In this document: positions 17,957 through 27,548 of the stretch, in pieces | How positions within the stretch are numbered: position 1 is the stretch's first letter | How the letters are laid out: each line of letters opens with the position of its first letter | Assembly: GCF_001870225.1 (NCBI RefSeq) | Contig: NZ_CP017675.1 | Span: 1,251,796-1,315,795, forward strand | Length of the DNA: 64,000 bases | Direction of reading: 5' to 3' | Source of the DNA: Gloeomargarita lithophora Alchichica-D10 | GTDB lineage: Bacteria > Cyanobacteriota > Cyanobacteriia > Gloeomargaritales > Gloeomargaritaceae | Position numbers and translations under genes: made by a program | The notes under the pieces: model-generated | Told to the model about the DNA's origin: nothing | Databases searched by the model: none | The model's input: the letters and a program-made list of their open reading frames with translations, nothing else

Positions 17957-19225
17957 TCACAGACTGGGTGGCTCATCCCGCAACACCCCATGAAAAAATT
18001 CCACCGCCTCATTCAGCACCGCAATAAAACGGTCAATTTCCGCCACCGTATTGTAAAAATACAGACTGGCGCGGGCGGTAGATTGCACCTGCAAATAACG
18101 ATGCAAGGGCTGGGTGCAATGATGCCCCGCCCGGATGGCAATCCCCGCCTGATCCAAAATCGTGGCTAAATCGTGGGGATGAATATCCGCCAGGGTAAAC
18201 GCCACCAATCCCGCCCGTTCAGGGGGAGGCGGCCCCAGCAAACGAATACCCGGAATTGCCTTTAATTTTTGCCACAAATCAGCCACCAATTCCTGCTCAT
18301 ACTCATGGATCGCATCTAAGCTAATATTCTGCAAATAATCCACCGCCGCCCCTAACATAATCGCTTCGGCAATAGCAGGCGTACCGGCTTCAAATTTGTG
18401 GGGAATATCCGCATAGGTACTGTGGTCTAAAAACACATCCACAATCATTTCCCCACCACCCAAAAAGGGGGGCATCTGGCGCAAAAGTTCCGGTTTCCCA
18501 TAGAGAAATCCCGCCCCGGTCGGGCCACACATTTTATGCCCGGAAGCCATCAACCAATCACAGTCCAAAACCTGCACATCCACGACCATGTGGGGCACCG
18601 CTTGGCAGGCATCCAGCAGTACTTTGGCTCCCCAATGATGCGCCGATTGGATGATTTCTGCAACCGGATTCACACAGCCCAAAGTATTAGAAACATAACT
18701 ACACGCCACCAGTTTGGTGCGATTGGATAAAAGGGATTGGTAATGCTGTAGATCAAAGGTTTCCTGGGTTGTTAAAGGCACAAATTTAAGTATGGCTCCC
18801 GTGCGTTGGGCGACCCATTGCCAGGGGACTAAATTGCTATGGTGTTCCATCACCGTCAGAATGATTTCATCCCCCGGTTGCAGTTGCGTCATCCCCCAAC
18901 TATAGGCGACCAAATTAATCGCTTCCGAGGCATTGCGGGTAAAAATCAGACATTCATCCTGGGGTGCATGGATCAATTCGGCGCATTTATTGCGGGCGGT
19001 TTCGTAGGCCTCGGTCGCCCGATTGCTCAGGGTATGCACGCCCCGATGCACATTGGCATTGGCGTATTCGTAGTACCCCTGCAAACTTTGCAAAACCTGC
19101 CGGGGTTTTTGGGACGTGGCCGCATTGTCAAAATAAATCAAAGGGTGGCCGTGAATTTCCTGATCCAAGAGCGGGAAATCCCCCCGGGTGATGGCCGCTA
19201 AATTCCGCAGGGTGGTCACGGTCAT
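17957..19225 (-). CDS. sufS: Cysteine desulfurase SufS
   Basis: PLP enzyme that takes sulfur from cysteine for Fe-S cluster assembly. The PLP lysine lies in [19 protein letters not shown] and the catalytic cysteine in [15 protein letters not shown]. Start ATG 19225 ([17 protein letters not shown]) overlaps the sufD stop; an upstream in-frame start at 19282 would lie inside sufD. 422 aa. Last gene of the sufC-sufD-sufS run. Confidence 0.96.
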   Translation of the reverse strand: MTVTTLRNLAAITRGDFPLLDQEIHGHPLIYFDNAATSQKPRQVLQSLQGYYEYANANVHRGVHTLSNRATEAYETARNKCAELIHAPQDECLIFTRNASEAINLVAYSWGMTQLQPGDEIILTVMEHHSNLVPWQWVAQRTGAILKFVPLTTQETFDLQHYQSLLSNRTKLVACSYVSNTLGCVNPVAEIIQSAHHWGAKVLLDACQAVPHMVVDVQVLDCDWLMASGHKMCGPTGAGFLYGKPELLRQMPPFLGGGEMIVDVFLDHSTYADIPHKFEAGTPAIAEAIMLGAAVDYLQNISLDAIHEYEQELVADLWQKLKAIPGIRLLGPPPPERAGLVAFTLADIHPHDLATILDQAGIAIRAGHHCTQPLHRYLQVQSTARASLYFYNTVAEIDRFIAVLNEAVEFFHGVLRDEPPSL

Positions 19226-20466
19226 GGGGTCGCCTCCGTTGGCTGGGATTGGGTCAATTTTTGCATCCAGAGGTGACAGCACTGCCGCAGGGTCGGAAAA
19301 GGAATTTCCCGCAGGAGTTCCTCGGCAAATCCCGCCACCACCAAGGAACGGGCGGCGCTGGGGTCAATGCCCCGACTTTGCAAATAAAACAGGGTCGCCG
19401 GGTCTAAATCACTCACCGTCGCCCCGTGGGTACATTTCACATTGTCCGCCTGAATTGCCAACTGGGGGCGGGTATCCACCTTGGCCTGTTTGGATAAGAG
19501 CAAATTCTGGTTGAGTTGCCCCGCATCGGTCAACTGCGCCACCGGTGCCACCCGCACCAGACCATGAAAAACCGCCTGCCCCTGGTGCGCCACCACACAT
19601 TTATGCACTTGGCGACTGGTTCCCTGGGGATGGTCATGGGTAATCACACTGTGCATATCGCTGTGTTGCCGTCCCCCCACCAAACTCAACCCCCGGAGTT
19701 GGGTAAAAGTTCCCGTCCCCGCCTGGCAAATCACCGGCTCACACCGACTCCACCGTGCCCCCGCACTCACCGTCCGCAGGGTGTAATGGCTGTCTTGAGC
19801 TTGCTCTACTCCCAGGCGCAGTAGATGGACAGATTGTAATGATTCTCGCTGGACAATGTAATGCTGTAACTGGCTCCCCTGCCCCAGGTGAATCTCCACC
19901 ACCCCATTTGTCCAGCAGGTGCCTGTGCTGACATATTCCTCCACCAGGGTCAAACTCGCCCCCGGTGCCAGGATCACCACCCACCGGGGACAGGCCAGCA
20001 CCGGGGCTTCCCCCGCCTGACTCTGGTGAATGAGGTGCAAAGGAGATATGGGATTTCCCATCACCCGTACCACGGTTATCCCCGGCACAGCGGCTTGATT
20101 TAAGGCCGTGAACCCATCCGCAGGCAGTCCCCGCCCCAGATGCTCCCGTTCCGCCGGGGATAAATCCTGCCAATCCCCCAAAATTACGCCGGGGGGCAGT
20201 TCCCCGTGATCCCGCACTCTCCCATTGACCAGGGTAATGTGGCAAGGCAATTCGGGAACCGGCTCGATTTTGCTGAGGTCAACCCCATCCCCTTGAGCCA
20301 ACCGAAAAGGAGTCGCCAAAACCGATGGCACCGCCGTCCCCCGCCAGGCTTCCCGGTCGAATACCGGCCAATTTGGCTGGGCTACCTGCGCCACCGCCCG
20401 CTCCCGCCAGGCCAGAAATTCCCCACTCCCCAGGGTTGACCGCCCGGTGAGCCATTCAGTCCCCAT
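19222..20466 (-). CDS. sufD: Fe-S cluster scaffold protein SufD
   Basis: Partner of SufB and SufC in the SufBCD scaffold. The beta-helix region ([20 protein letters not shown] and [21 protein letters not shown]) and C-terminal [20 protein letters not shown] are typical. I start it at ATG 20466 ([10 protein letters not shown]), which overlaps the sufC end by 11 bases; the longer frame to 20541 lies inside sufC. 414 aa. Confidence 0.93.
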   Translation of the reverse strand: MGTEWLTGRSTLGSGEFLAWRERAVAQVAQPNWPVFDREAWRGTAVPSVLATPFRLAQGDGVDLSKIEPVPELPCHITLVNGRVRDHGELPPGVILGDWQDLSPAEREHLGRGLPADGFTALNQAAVPGITVVRVMGNPISPLHLIHQSQAGEAPVLACPRWVVILAPGASLTLVEEYVSTGTCWTNGVVEIHLGQGSQLQHYIVQRESLQSVHLLRLGVEQAQDSHYTLRTVSAGARWSRCEPVICQAGTGTFTQLRGLSLVGGRQHSDMHSVITHDHPQGTSRQVHKCVVAHQGQAVFHGLVRVAPVAQLTDAGQLNQNLLLSKQAKVDTRPQLAIQADNVKCTHGATVSDLDPATLFYLQSRGIDPSAARSLVVAGFAEELLREIPFPTLRQCCHLWMQKLTQSQPTEATP

Positions 20467-21250
20467 CGCCGTCCCCACGCAACCAGTCGTACCCCCGCAC
20501 CTCCAGTTCCCGCGCCAACTCCTGGGTGCCAGTGCGGACAATCCGCCCCCCCTCCATCACATGGACAAATTGGGGCGTAATGTAGTTCAACAACCGCTGG
20601 TAATGGGTAATCAAAATCACCCCATTATCCCGATTAATCAACTGATTAATGCCGCCCGCTACAATCCGCAGAGCATCAATATCCAAACCGGAATCCGTCT
20701 CATCCAAAATCGCTAATTCCGGTGCCAACAAAGCCATTTGCAGAATTTCATTGCGCTTTTTTTCTCCCCCGGAAAAACCCTCATTCACACTCCGGGACAA
20801 GAAGGCCGCATCCATTTGCACAATTCCTAATTTTTCCTGGATCAAATCATCAAAATCTAAAACATCCAATTCGGGTAAATTTTGGGCTTTGCAACGAGTA
20901 TTATAGGCCAACCGTAAAAAATCCCCATTGGTCACCCCCGGAATTTCCAAAGGATACTGAAATCCCAAAAATATACCCAAATGCGCCCGTTCTTCCGGGG
21001 CGAAACCCAATAAATCCTGGCCTCGATACCAGACTTCCCCCCCGGTGACGGTGTAATCGGGATGCCCCGCCAAAACCTTGGCAAGGGTACTTTTCCCAGA
21101 ACCGTTTGGCCCCATAATTGCATGGACTTCCCCGGTTTTGACCGTTAAATTTACCCCTTTGAGAATGGGGATGCCCTCGATTTCTGCGGTCAATTCCCGA
21201 ATAGTTAATAGGGCTTGGGTAGTAGTTTCAGGCACAACAGCAACAGTCAT
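20456..21250 (-). CDS. sufC: Fe-S assembly ATPase SufC
   Basis: ABC-type ATPase powering the SufBCD scaffold. Walker [10 protein letters not shown] is at residues 47-55, the signature [11 protein letters not shown] and Walker [13 protein letters not shown] follow. 264 aa. First gene of this run; sufB, usually just upstream, is absent here and must be elsewhere. Confidence 0.96.
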   Translation of the reverse strand: MTVAVVPETTTQALLTIRELTAEIEGIPILKGVNLTVKTGEVHAIMGPNGSGKSTLAKVLAGHPDYTVTGGEVWYRGQDLLGFAPEERAHLGIFLGFQYPLEIPGVTNGDFLRLAYNTRCKAQNLPELDVLDFDDLIQEKLGIVQMDAAFLSRSVNEGFSGGEKKRNEILQMALLAPELAILDETDSGLDIDALRIVAGGINQLINRDNGVILITHYQRLLNYITPQFVHVMEGGRIVRTGTQELARELEVRGYDWLRGDGDGD

Positions 21251-21348
21251 TCAACAACCTACATAACATTCAAACTAGGGCGAGCTTTCCCCCTATTCCC
21301 AAGCTAACACCTCCCAGCAGGGGTCGCAAGGAATGGTTACCGCCGGGG

Positions 21349-22638
21349 TTACCCCTGGGGACGCATCACCACCTGACCCATCAACGCCGGGGTGAGGTAG
21401 GTTTGTGCCACTTGTTGCAGTACACCCGCCTGCAAACTCCCCACCGTACCAGGGTAGCCCAACCCAGGGCTAATATCCCCCAACACGGTTTGGTAATAGC
21501 CGTACAGTGCCGCCCGCTCCGCCGGGGTTTCGTTGGCAAAGATAAACCGGCTGGCTACCCTGCGCCGTAGATGGGCTAATTCCGTCGCCCCAATCGGTTC
21601 TGCGGCCAAGCGCGCCATGTGTTCCCCAATTACTTCCAGCACCGCCGGTAAATGCGCCGCTGACCCTTGCACGCCAATCCAAAACAAACCCTGATGCACA
21701 AAACTCATATTTTGGACAGTAATGCCCGTCACCCAACCCCGCTCGTGGCGCAGTTCCCACACCAGACGGGCGGTACGGCCTTGTCCCAAAATCATCGCCA
21801 GGGCATCCAGGGCGCACACGGTATTAAAGTCCGTCAAACCGGGCACTCGCCAGGAAAGTACCAAGCGCGCCTGTTGCACATCGTCAACTAATTCTTCCCC
21901 GTGCAGGAAGGTACAGACCGGGTTGGGAAAGGGACAACCGGGAGCCGGGTCACCCCCCTGGCGTTCGCTCAGACAGGGCACCACCACTTCCAGCAGATGT
22001 TCTACGGTCAAATCCCCCACCACCACCGCCGTCAACCGTTCCGGGCCGTACCATTGCTGATGAAAAGCCTGCATCGCCTGGGGCGTGAGTTGGGCGACCC
22101 CAGCCGCGGGTCCCAAGACCGGACGGGCGTAGGGCAAACCCGCAAAGGCCAATTCCAAGACCCGTTGCATCAACCGGCGTTGGGGCACATCCTGCGTCCG
22201 GCGAATTTCCTCCAACACCACCTGCCGTTCCCGCTGAAATTCCTCATCCGCCAACCCCGGTGCCATCACCAGGTCAATCAACAGGGGTGCCACCTCCGGG
22301 AAATCCTGGGGGGCGGTGGTGACAAAAAACTGGGTATATTCCTGGCTGGTGGCCGCATTGGTCATCCCCCCCACCCGTTCCACCCGCTGTTCAAACTGCC
22401 CCAGGGGAATCCGGTCGTTGCCCTTGAAGACCATGTGTTCCAAAAAGTGCGCCATGCCATTGTGCTTGTCCGGTTCGTGCTGGGAACCACAGCCCATCCA
22501 GAGCGAAAAATTCACCGTTGCCCCCGGCATCCGCTGGGCAATTACCGTGGTGCCATTGGCCAAAACCTGTACCGTGGGTGGCTGGGTCAAACCCAGGGAC
22601 TCGCCCTCCTGGATGACCAACTCACTGGGTGCAAACAT
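21349..22638 (-). CDS. M16-family zinc peptidase
   Basis: Pitrilysin/processing-peptidase-like protein with the inverted zinc motif HFLEH in NGMAHFLEHMVFKG and the downstream glutamate region EYTQFFVTTAPQDF ... RERQVVLEEIRR. At 429 aa it is the single-unit form, which usually pairs as a dimer with a related protein. The exact substrate is unknown. Confidence 0.9.
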   Translation of the reverse strand: MFAPSELVIQEGESLGLTQPPTVQVLANGTTVIAQRMPGATVNFSLWMGCGSQHEPDKHNGMAHFLEHMVFKGNDRIPLGQFEQRVERVGGMTNAATSQEYTQFFVTTAPQDFPEVAPLLIDLVMAPGLADEEFQRERQVVLEEIRRTQDVPQRRLMQRVLELAFAGLPYARPVLGPAAGVAQLTPQAMQAFHQQWYGPERLTAVVVGDLTVEHLLEVVVPCLSERQGGDPAPGCPFPNPVCTFLHGEELVDDVQQARLVLSWRVPGLTDFNTVCALDALAMILGQGRTARLVWELRHERGWVTGITVQNMSFVHQGLFWIGVQGSAAHLPAVLEVIGEHMARLAAEPIGATELAHLRRRVASRFIFANETPAERAALYGYYQTVLGDISPGLGYPGTVGSLQAGVLQQVAQTYLTPALMGQVVMRPQG

Positions 22639-22718
22639 CGCAACCTTTAACGTAATACCTTAAATATCATAACTCGCAGTTTGTCCCTTGGACATTCCAA
22701 TTGCCGCTAGGATTCCCG

Positions 22719-23774
22719 TTATGACTGATTCTGTTGCAACCATTGTTCCACCCGTTCGCCCCAAGCCGCCAGGGAAAATTCCTGCTCCGCCACCAGGCGA
22801 CAGTGCTGGCGGTGGATTTGCCCCACTTGGGTAACCGCTTGAGCTAAACCCGCCACATCCCCCGGCGGCACCAACCAGCCCGTTTCCCCAGGGCGTACCA
22901 ATTCCCCCGGCCCCCCCAGGGCATAGCTCAGTACCGGCACGCCGCAGGCGAGGGCTTCCATGACCACGTTGCCAAAGGCTTCGACCCAGTGGGGGGTGAC
23001 CAGCAGAGCCAGGCATTGCCCCAGATGCTTTTGTAATTCATCCGTACTTAAAAATCCCTGGTAGTACCCTTCCGCTTCCGGGAATTGGGTGCATATCCGC
23101 CGCCAGTAGTCCGGGTCGTGGATTTTGCCCATGATCCGCAGGGGCATCCCGGTTTGTCTGGATACTGTCAGGGCATCACCCAAGCCTTTTTCCGGGGCAA
23201 TCCGTCCCACCCATCCCAGCACCGTTGCCGGTTGGGGGCAAAATTCGTACTGGCTTAAATCCAGGCCATTGCCAAGGATGGTCGTGCGCTGGGCAATTGC
23301 CGCCCCAAAAGTGCTGGCCTGCGCCTGGGTGTGCATGGCAATCCGGTGGGGGTAGGTTTGGGTGATCTGGGCGAGCATTTCATCCAGGTAATCCACCAGG
23401 GAACCCATGCTGACCAGATGCACCACCGGGCGGTCAAAAAATTGGGTTAGATACAGCGGCAACCAATCGTAGGCCAAGTTAATCGCCACATCCCAGGGCT
23501 GGGAGCGCACCGCCTGCCACATCCGGCTCAACACACCGCCAGCGGGCATGGTGATGGGGTCTTGGCGGCCTTGATTTTGGGCAATGGGTTGCACGGCACC
23601 CGGAACCGTCATCAGCGGCACCCCCGGTAAGCGAGAACCCGCCGGGGCAATCACCGTCACCGTATGACCCCGCTGTTGTAAAGCTATCGCCAAATTCGCC
23701 AGGGTCAATTCCACGCCCCCCCCCAACCCAGAACCCAAAGGCCCCACCGGGGTCGAGACACACAAAATACGCAT
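22719..23774 (-). CDS. Glycosyltransferase family 4 protein
   Basis: GT-B retaining glycosyltransferase. The N-terminal RILCVSTPVGPLGSGLGGG nucleotide-sugar loop, VGRIAPEKGL, and the C-terminal EAFGNVVMEALACGVPVLSY donor site are present. ATG 23774 is preferred over ATG 23795 because it aligns with the family start (MRILCVST). 351 aa. The sugar and acceptor cannot be read from the sequence. Confidence 0.88.
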   Translation of the reverse strand: MRILCVSTPVGPLGSGLGGGVELTLANLAIALQQRGHTVTVIAPAGSRLPGVPLMTVPGAVQPIAQNQGRQDPITMPAGGVLSRMWQAVRSQPWDVAINLAYDWLPLYLTQFFDRPVVHLVSMGSLVDYLDEMLAQITQTYPHRIAMHTQAQASTFGAAIAQRTTILGNGLDLSQYEFCPQPATVLGWVGRIAPEKGLGDALTVSRQTGMPLRIMGKIHDPDYWRRICTQFPEAEGYYQGFLSTDELQKHLGQCLALLVTPHWVEAFGNVVMEALACGVPVLSYALGGPGELVRPGETGWLVPPGDVAGLAQAVTQVGQIHRQHCRLVAEQEFSLAAWGERVEQWLQQNQS

Positions 23775-23839
23775 CGGGGATAATGAATAAGACACTTTTT
23801 TGCCCCAGTAGGCGACAAAATCCGGGTGTTGCTGTCACA

Positions 23840-23900
23840 ATAATGTTAAAGTACGCCCAAAATATAAAGTACGCCCAAACTGTAACGGCTAATTTCGCTG
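23840..23900 (+). promoter_or_regulatory. Tandem direct repeat in a divergent promoter region
   Basis: The string TAAAGTACGCCCAAA occurs twice in a row (about 23845 and 23863), 18 bases apart, between two divergent genes and just upstream of ATG 23903. The helical-turn spacing suggests a binding site, but no regulator is identified. Confidence 0.4.
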
Positions 23901-23902
23901 GC

Positions 23903-25753
23903 ATGACCCAAACCCCTGACCCCAAACTCATTACCCCCGAAACCCAGCCGGTGACGGTTGCCCCGACGGCTTCCTGGTTGGATCGTTGGCCGTTGTTGGT
24001 GGCGGGGACAGCACTGGTATCGGGGCTGGTGGGGTTTGGGGCGGTAATTTTGATGTTGCGTCTGCCCAGTTTTCCCAAGTGTAATAATTTATTTTTGCCC
24101 ACGGCTTCGGTGGCCAATCGCCTGTACTGCGCCCAGGAAGCGGCCAAAACCAAGGATGTGGCGGGTTTGGAGCGGGCAATTAATCTGGTGGCGGATTTGC
24201 CCCCGGAGCACCCGCAACGGGCGGAAATTGACCGGTTTATCAATAGTTGGGCGATGGATTTGCTGGCTCTGGCCAACGAACAGGTGCAGGCGGGTAATCT
24301 GGAGGCGGCCATTAGCATTACCCAAAAAATTCCCCCCGGCACGGCGGCGGCGCAGTTAGCCCAAGAAGAACTCCGCAAATGGCAGATGGGTTGGACGGAG
24401 GTGACCCGCATTTATGAGGAGGCCGAGGCCGCCCTGCGGAAGGGGGATTGGCGCACGGCAATGGCGCAGGCCAGTATTTTACCGACCATTAACGAATCCT
24501 ACGCCCAGACCGCCCGTTACCAAGAATTGAGCCGCATGATCCTCCGTACCCGCCAGGAGGCGACGATTCTGGAGCAGGCGGAGGGGTTGGCGCAACAGGG
24601 GCAGGTGCAACAACTCCTGGAGGCGATGGCCAAAACCAAAACCATCCCCAAGGACAGCTATCTCTTTGACCAAGCACAGGCGAAATACCAGCGGTGGGCA
24701 AGGGACATTCTCGATGTGGCCGCCCTGCGGGAATTGCGGGCACGGAATCTAGCCGGGGCATTGGCGGCGGCGCAACAGGTACCGGCGGATGTGAATTTAC
24801 AAGAAGAGGTTGCCGATTTTACCCTGCTGGCGGAGGCGGAGTCCCAAACCTGGAATGATTCGGTAGCCGGTTATCAGGCTGCCATTGCCAAGGCCAAGAC
24901 CCTCGACCCCAGCCGCCCCCTCTACAACCAGGCGCAAATTCAAATCGAAACCTGGCAACAGACGATTGTGGCCTTAAATCTTTTGAATCAAGCCCGTCAG
25001 GTGGCCGGTGGTCGCACGGTGGCCGCTTGGAACCAGGCCATTGCCCTGGTGCGGCAAATCCCCAGCAATAACCCCCTGTGGAATCGGGCGCAGGCGGAGG
25101 TGGACGGCTGGACGAATCAAATTCAGATTGCCGAGGATAGCCCGATTTTGACCCGTGCCGAGGGGTTGGCCGCTCCCGCTACGATTGCCGCCTACAGCAG
25201 TGCCATTGCCGAAGCCCAACAAATTCGCCCCAGCCGTGCCCTCTACCCCCGGGCGCAGGAGCGGGTGCGGGAATGGCAAACCCGCCTGGAAACCCTTCAG
25301 GATCAGCCCTACCTGGAGGCCGCCAAATTATCTGCCGACCGGGGGGATTGGAGCGGGGCGATCAACGAAGCCCGGCGGGTAGCGGCTGGACGGGCGTTGT
25401 ACAATCAAGCCCAAGGCCAGATCAAGCAATGGCAAGGGCGGGTACAGTTCCAGGATGCGGAAAAACAAGCCGCCCTGAATACCCCCAGCGGCTGGGTGCG
25501 GGCGATTCAACTGGCCTTGCCCCTGCGGAGCCAAGGGGACATCAAACCCCAGGTGGAGCAGTTATTGATTCAAAATAGTAATAAATTGCTCGAACAAGCC
25601 CGCCAAAACGAAACCAGCAATCCTACGGAAGCCATGAATTGGGCGAAACAAATTCCCCCTGGCACCCCCGCCCACGTCCCTGCCCAGGAATTGATCCGCA
25701 AATTGGCACCCCCGGCACCCAGCCCTTCCCCCCAGGCCAGCCCCACCCCTTAA
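23903..25753 (+). CDS. Membrane-anchored helical-repeat protein
   Basis: 616 aa from ATG 23903 (MTQTPDPKLITPE). A single transmembrane helix (LLVAGTALVSGLVGFGAVILML) near residue 30-55 is followed by some ten degenerate helical repeats of the pattern W...A...A..I....LY.QAQ...W, resembling TPR-type arrays, and a Pro-rich end (PPAPSPSPQASPTP). I do not recognise a catalytic domain. It probably acts as a scaffold at the membrane. It is divergent from the glycosyltransferase and followed at once by the HAD-like gene. Confidence 0.75.
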   Translation: MTQTPDPKLITPETQPVTVAPTASWLDRWPLLVAGTALVSGLVGFGAVILMLRLPSFPKCNNLFLPTASVANRLYCAQEAAKTKDVAGLERAINLVADLPPEHPQRAEIDRFINSWAMDLLALANEQVQAGNLEAAISITQKIPPGTAAAQLAQEELRKWQMGWTEVTRIYEEAEAALRKGDWRTAMAQASILPTINESYAQTARYQELSRMILRTRQEATILEQAEGLAQQGQVQQLLEAMAKTKTIPKDSYLFDQAQAKYQRWARDILDVAALRELRARNLAGALAAAQQVPADVNLQEEVADFTLLAEAESQTWNDSVAGYQAAIAKAKTLDPSRPLYNQAQIQIETWQQTIVALNLLNQARQVAGGRTVAAWNQAIALVRQIPSNNPLWNRAQAEVDGWTNQIQIAEDSPILTRAEGLAAPATIAAYSSAIAEAQQIRPSRALYPRAQERVREWQTRLETLQDQPYLEAAKLSADRGDWSGAINEARRVAAGRALYNQAQGQIKQWQGRVQFQDAEKQAALNTPSGWVRAIQLALPLRSQGDIKPQVEQLLIQNSNKLLEQARQNETSNPTEAMNWAKQIPPGTPAHVPAQELIRKLAPPAPSPSPQASPTP

Positions 25754-25757
25754 ATTG

Positions 25758-26381
25758 ATGCGTTCCCGCTTGACAACCGTGGTTTGTCCCCTATCCGGGG
25801 TTTTGCTGCGTGACCAACCCCTGCGGGAAAACATATTACAGGAGTTACTGCTTGCGGAAAATATCGCTCCTCGCCAACAGCACTCCTGGTATCGGGGCGG
25901 TTCCGACCGGGAATTTTTGCGGGAAATTTGGCACAGCTATCGCCGTTCGGTGAGCGAACATTATTTAACTCAATTAACGCAAAAATATCACACCCAATGT
26001 CAACAGAAATTAACGCATATTTCCCCCTTACCCTGGTATCCGACGACCCAGGCGTTTCTCCAACAGGCGCAGGAGCAGGGCTATCAATTAGGTTTACAAA
26101 CCGAGCAAAATGGTCAAGAATTGCTGAACTTGATGAATGCTGAAATTCCCTGGAGTTTTAGCGTTACTGATTACGGCGACTTGGCTGACCCCGAAGCCAC
26201 CCTGGTCTTAGAAAGTACGCTCTTGGGCATCCAGCGGGCACGGGCGGTGGGGAGTTGGGTGGTGGGGGTTGCCCAGCAAATGCCCTATCACTGGGTGCAA
26301 CGCCATGCCCATTGGGCGGTTGACTCTCTGGCGGAGTGGGATTGGGAGCAGTTTAGGACTGCCTTGTCAGCCCAGGCTTGA
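25758..26381 (+). CDS. HAD-like protein with a degenerate active site
   Basis: The fold pattern resembles haloacid-dehalogenase phosphatases, with a C-terminal strand-loop (FSVTDYGDLADPEATLVLES) where the third motif would lie. The first motif, normally hydrophobic-DxDG, reads VVCPLSGVLL, so the nucleophilic aspartate is replaced by Cys and the second by Ser. 207 aa from ATG 25758, five bases after the upstream gene. If the family assignment is right it is probably not a phosphatase. Confidence 0.5.
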   Translation: MRSRLTTVVCPLSGVLLRDQPLRENILQELLLAENIAPRQQHSWYRGGSDREFLREIWHSYRRSVSEHYLTQLTQKYHTQCQQKLTHISPLPWYPTTQAFLQQAQEQGYQLGLQTEQNGQELLNLMNAEIPWSFSVTDYGDLADPEATLVLESTLLGIQRARAVGSWVVGVAQQMPYHWVQRHAHWAVDSLAEWDWEQFRTALSAQA

Positions 26382-26528
26382 AATATTCTGAAGAAACACC
26401 ACCTAATAGGGTCAGATGACAAGATTTGGCTATGATGGCAACAATACATTCCGTAAAAAATGGTTGGTCTTTACCCCCATGAAATACCTGGACACTGATA
26501 TATTAGAATAGCGTTGCATTGAATACTG

Positions 26529-26647
26529 GGTACCTCTATAAATTGCAGATTAGCGGTCGCAGGGGGGCACCCCCCGCCCTTGGTTCTCGATAATACCGGT
26601 ATTTCAGCGAGGCAACTTTCTGCTGGCATAAATAGATAGAGGTGTCC
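26529..26647. repeat. MITE family 3 copy
   Basis: 119 bp from GGTACCTCTATAAATT to ATAGAGGTGTCC, with core GCGGTCGCAGGGGGGCACC and CCTTGGTTCTC. TACTG flanks both sides (26524-26528 and 26648-26652). It lies just before the third vapBC pair. Confidence 0.75.
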
Positions 26648-26704
26648 TACTGTCAACTTTTCTTTGAGATTTACAAATTCAAGGAATAATCAGGAGGTTT
26701 AACG

Positions 26705-26983
26705 ATGGAAATTCAAAAAATTAGAACTCATATTGGTGAAGATGGGATTTTGCAAATACAAGTTCCTGAAAATCTCAAAAACCAAAACCTTGAAATCATA
26801 GTTATTTTTCATCCTATTAGCAAACGTGAAATCAACTCAGATCATAAAACTCCCGAAGAGTTGGGGTACTCTGATCACTTCATCCATCATGTTTTGGGGA
26901 GTTGGGAAGGAGAGCCTTTGATTCGTAGTGAACAACCCTATTATGAATATCGAAATGCCAGGGAAGACCGAGAGGCTAGTTAA
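26705..26983 (+). CDS. Putative antitoxin of a vapBC pair
   Basis: A 92-aa protein beginning MEIQKIRTHIGEDGILQIQVPE, similar in layout to small antitoxins with an N-terminal strand followed by a disordered, charged C-terminus (YYEYRNAREDREAS). A good ribosome site (CAGGAGG) precedes ATG 26705. The stop TAA overlaps the ATG of the PIN gene. AT-rich compared with its neighbours. Confidence 0.7.
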   Translation: MEIQKIRTHIGEDGILQIQVPENLKNQNLEIIVIFHPISKREINSDHKTPEELGYSDHFIHHVLGSWEGEPLIRSEQPYYEYRNAREDREAS

Positions 26984-27381
26984 TGTCTTACTTACTCGAT
27001 ACAAATGCTTGTATTCAAGCCTTAAACAATCAGAACTCATTTGTAGCTCAACGGATTATTCGCATTCCCACTGAATGTATTTATCTTTGTACAATCGTTT
27101 GCATGGAACTTTACTACGGAGCTTATAAAAGTAGGCGCACTCAGGAAAATTTGAATCACCTAGCAGATTTCTTTCGACAATTTTCAATCTTACCATTTGA
27201 TCAAGAATCATCACGAATCACCGGATATATTCGCACTGGTTTAGAAGTGGCTGGAATGCCGATTGGACTCTATGATTTGCAAATCGCAGCCATTGCACTC
27301 TCCAATGACCTCATTCTTATTACTCACAACACCCGTGAATTTAGCCGAGTTCATAATTTGAAATACGAAGATTGGGAGTGA
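26983..27381 (+). CDS. vapC: PIN-domain toxin VapC
   Basis: 132 aa. YLLDTNACIQAL carries the first acidic residue, CMELYYGA the E, GLYDLQIAAIAL the central D and ITHNTREFSRV the last block. It overlaps the antitoxin by one base. The last residues KYEDWE form a normal VapC tail, so this copy appears intact. The pair is flanked by MITE copies at 26529-26647 and 27400-27525. Confidence 0.85.
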   Translation: MSYLLDTNACIQALNNQNSFVAQRIIRIPTECIYLCTIVCMELYYGAYKSRRTQENLNHLADFFRQFSILPFDQESSRITGYIRTGLEVAGMPIGLYDLQIAAIALSNDLILITHNTREFSRVHNLKYEDWE

Positions 27382-27399
27382 CCAATAGAACTCAAAGAC

Positions 27400-27525
27400 T
27401 ATAGCTAAACACGCAAAAGTTGACATGATATAGGTCACAGGGGCACCGCCCCCGTCCCTGGTTCTCGGTAATACAAGCATTCCAGCGAGATGGCTTTCTG
27501 TGGGTGCAAATAGATAGAGGTGTCC
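27400..27525. repeat. Chimeric MITE: family 2 left end, family 3 right end
   Basis: Starts TATAGCTAAACACGC like family 2, passes through the shared core (GTCACAGGGGCACCGCCCCC, CCTGGTTCTCGGTAATAC), and ends ATAGATAGAGGTGTCC like family 3. It shows directly that two families have exchanged sequence through the core. Confidence 0.75.
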
Positions 27526-27548
27526 TTGTGATTTTTTTAGTTCAAAAA

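Noticed and set aside
26705-27381. Integron cassette for the third vapBC
   Set aside because: No attC-like fold or G^TT junctions are visible; MITE copies flank it instead.
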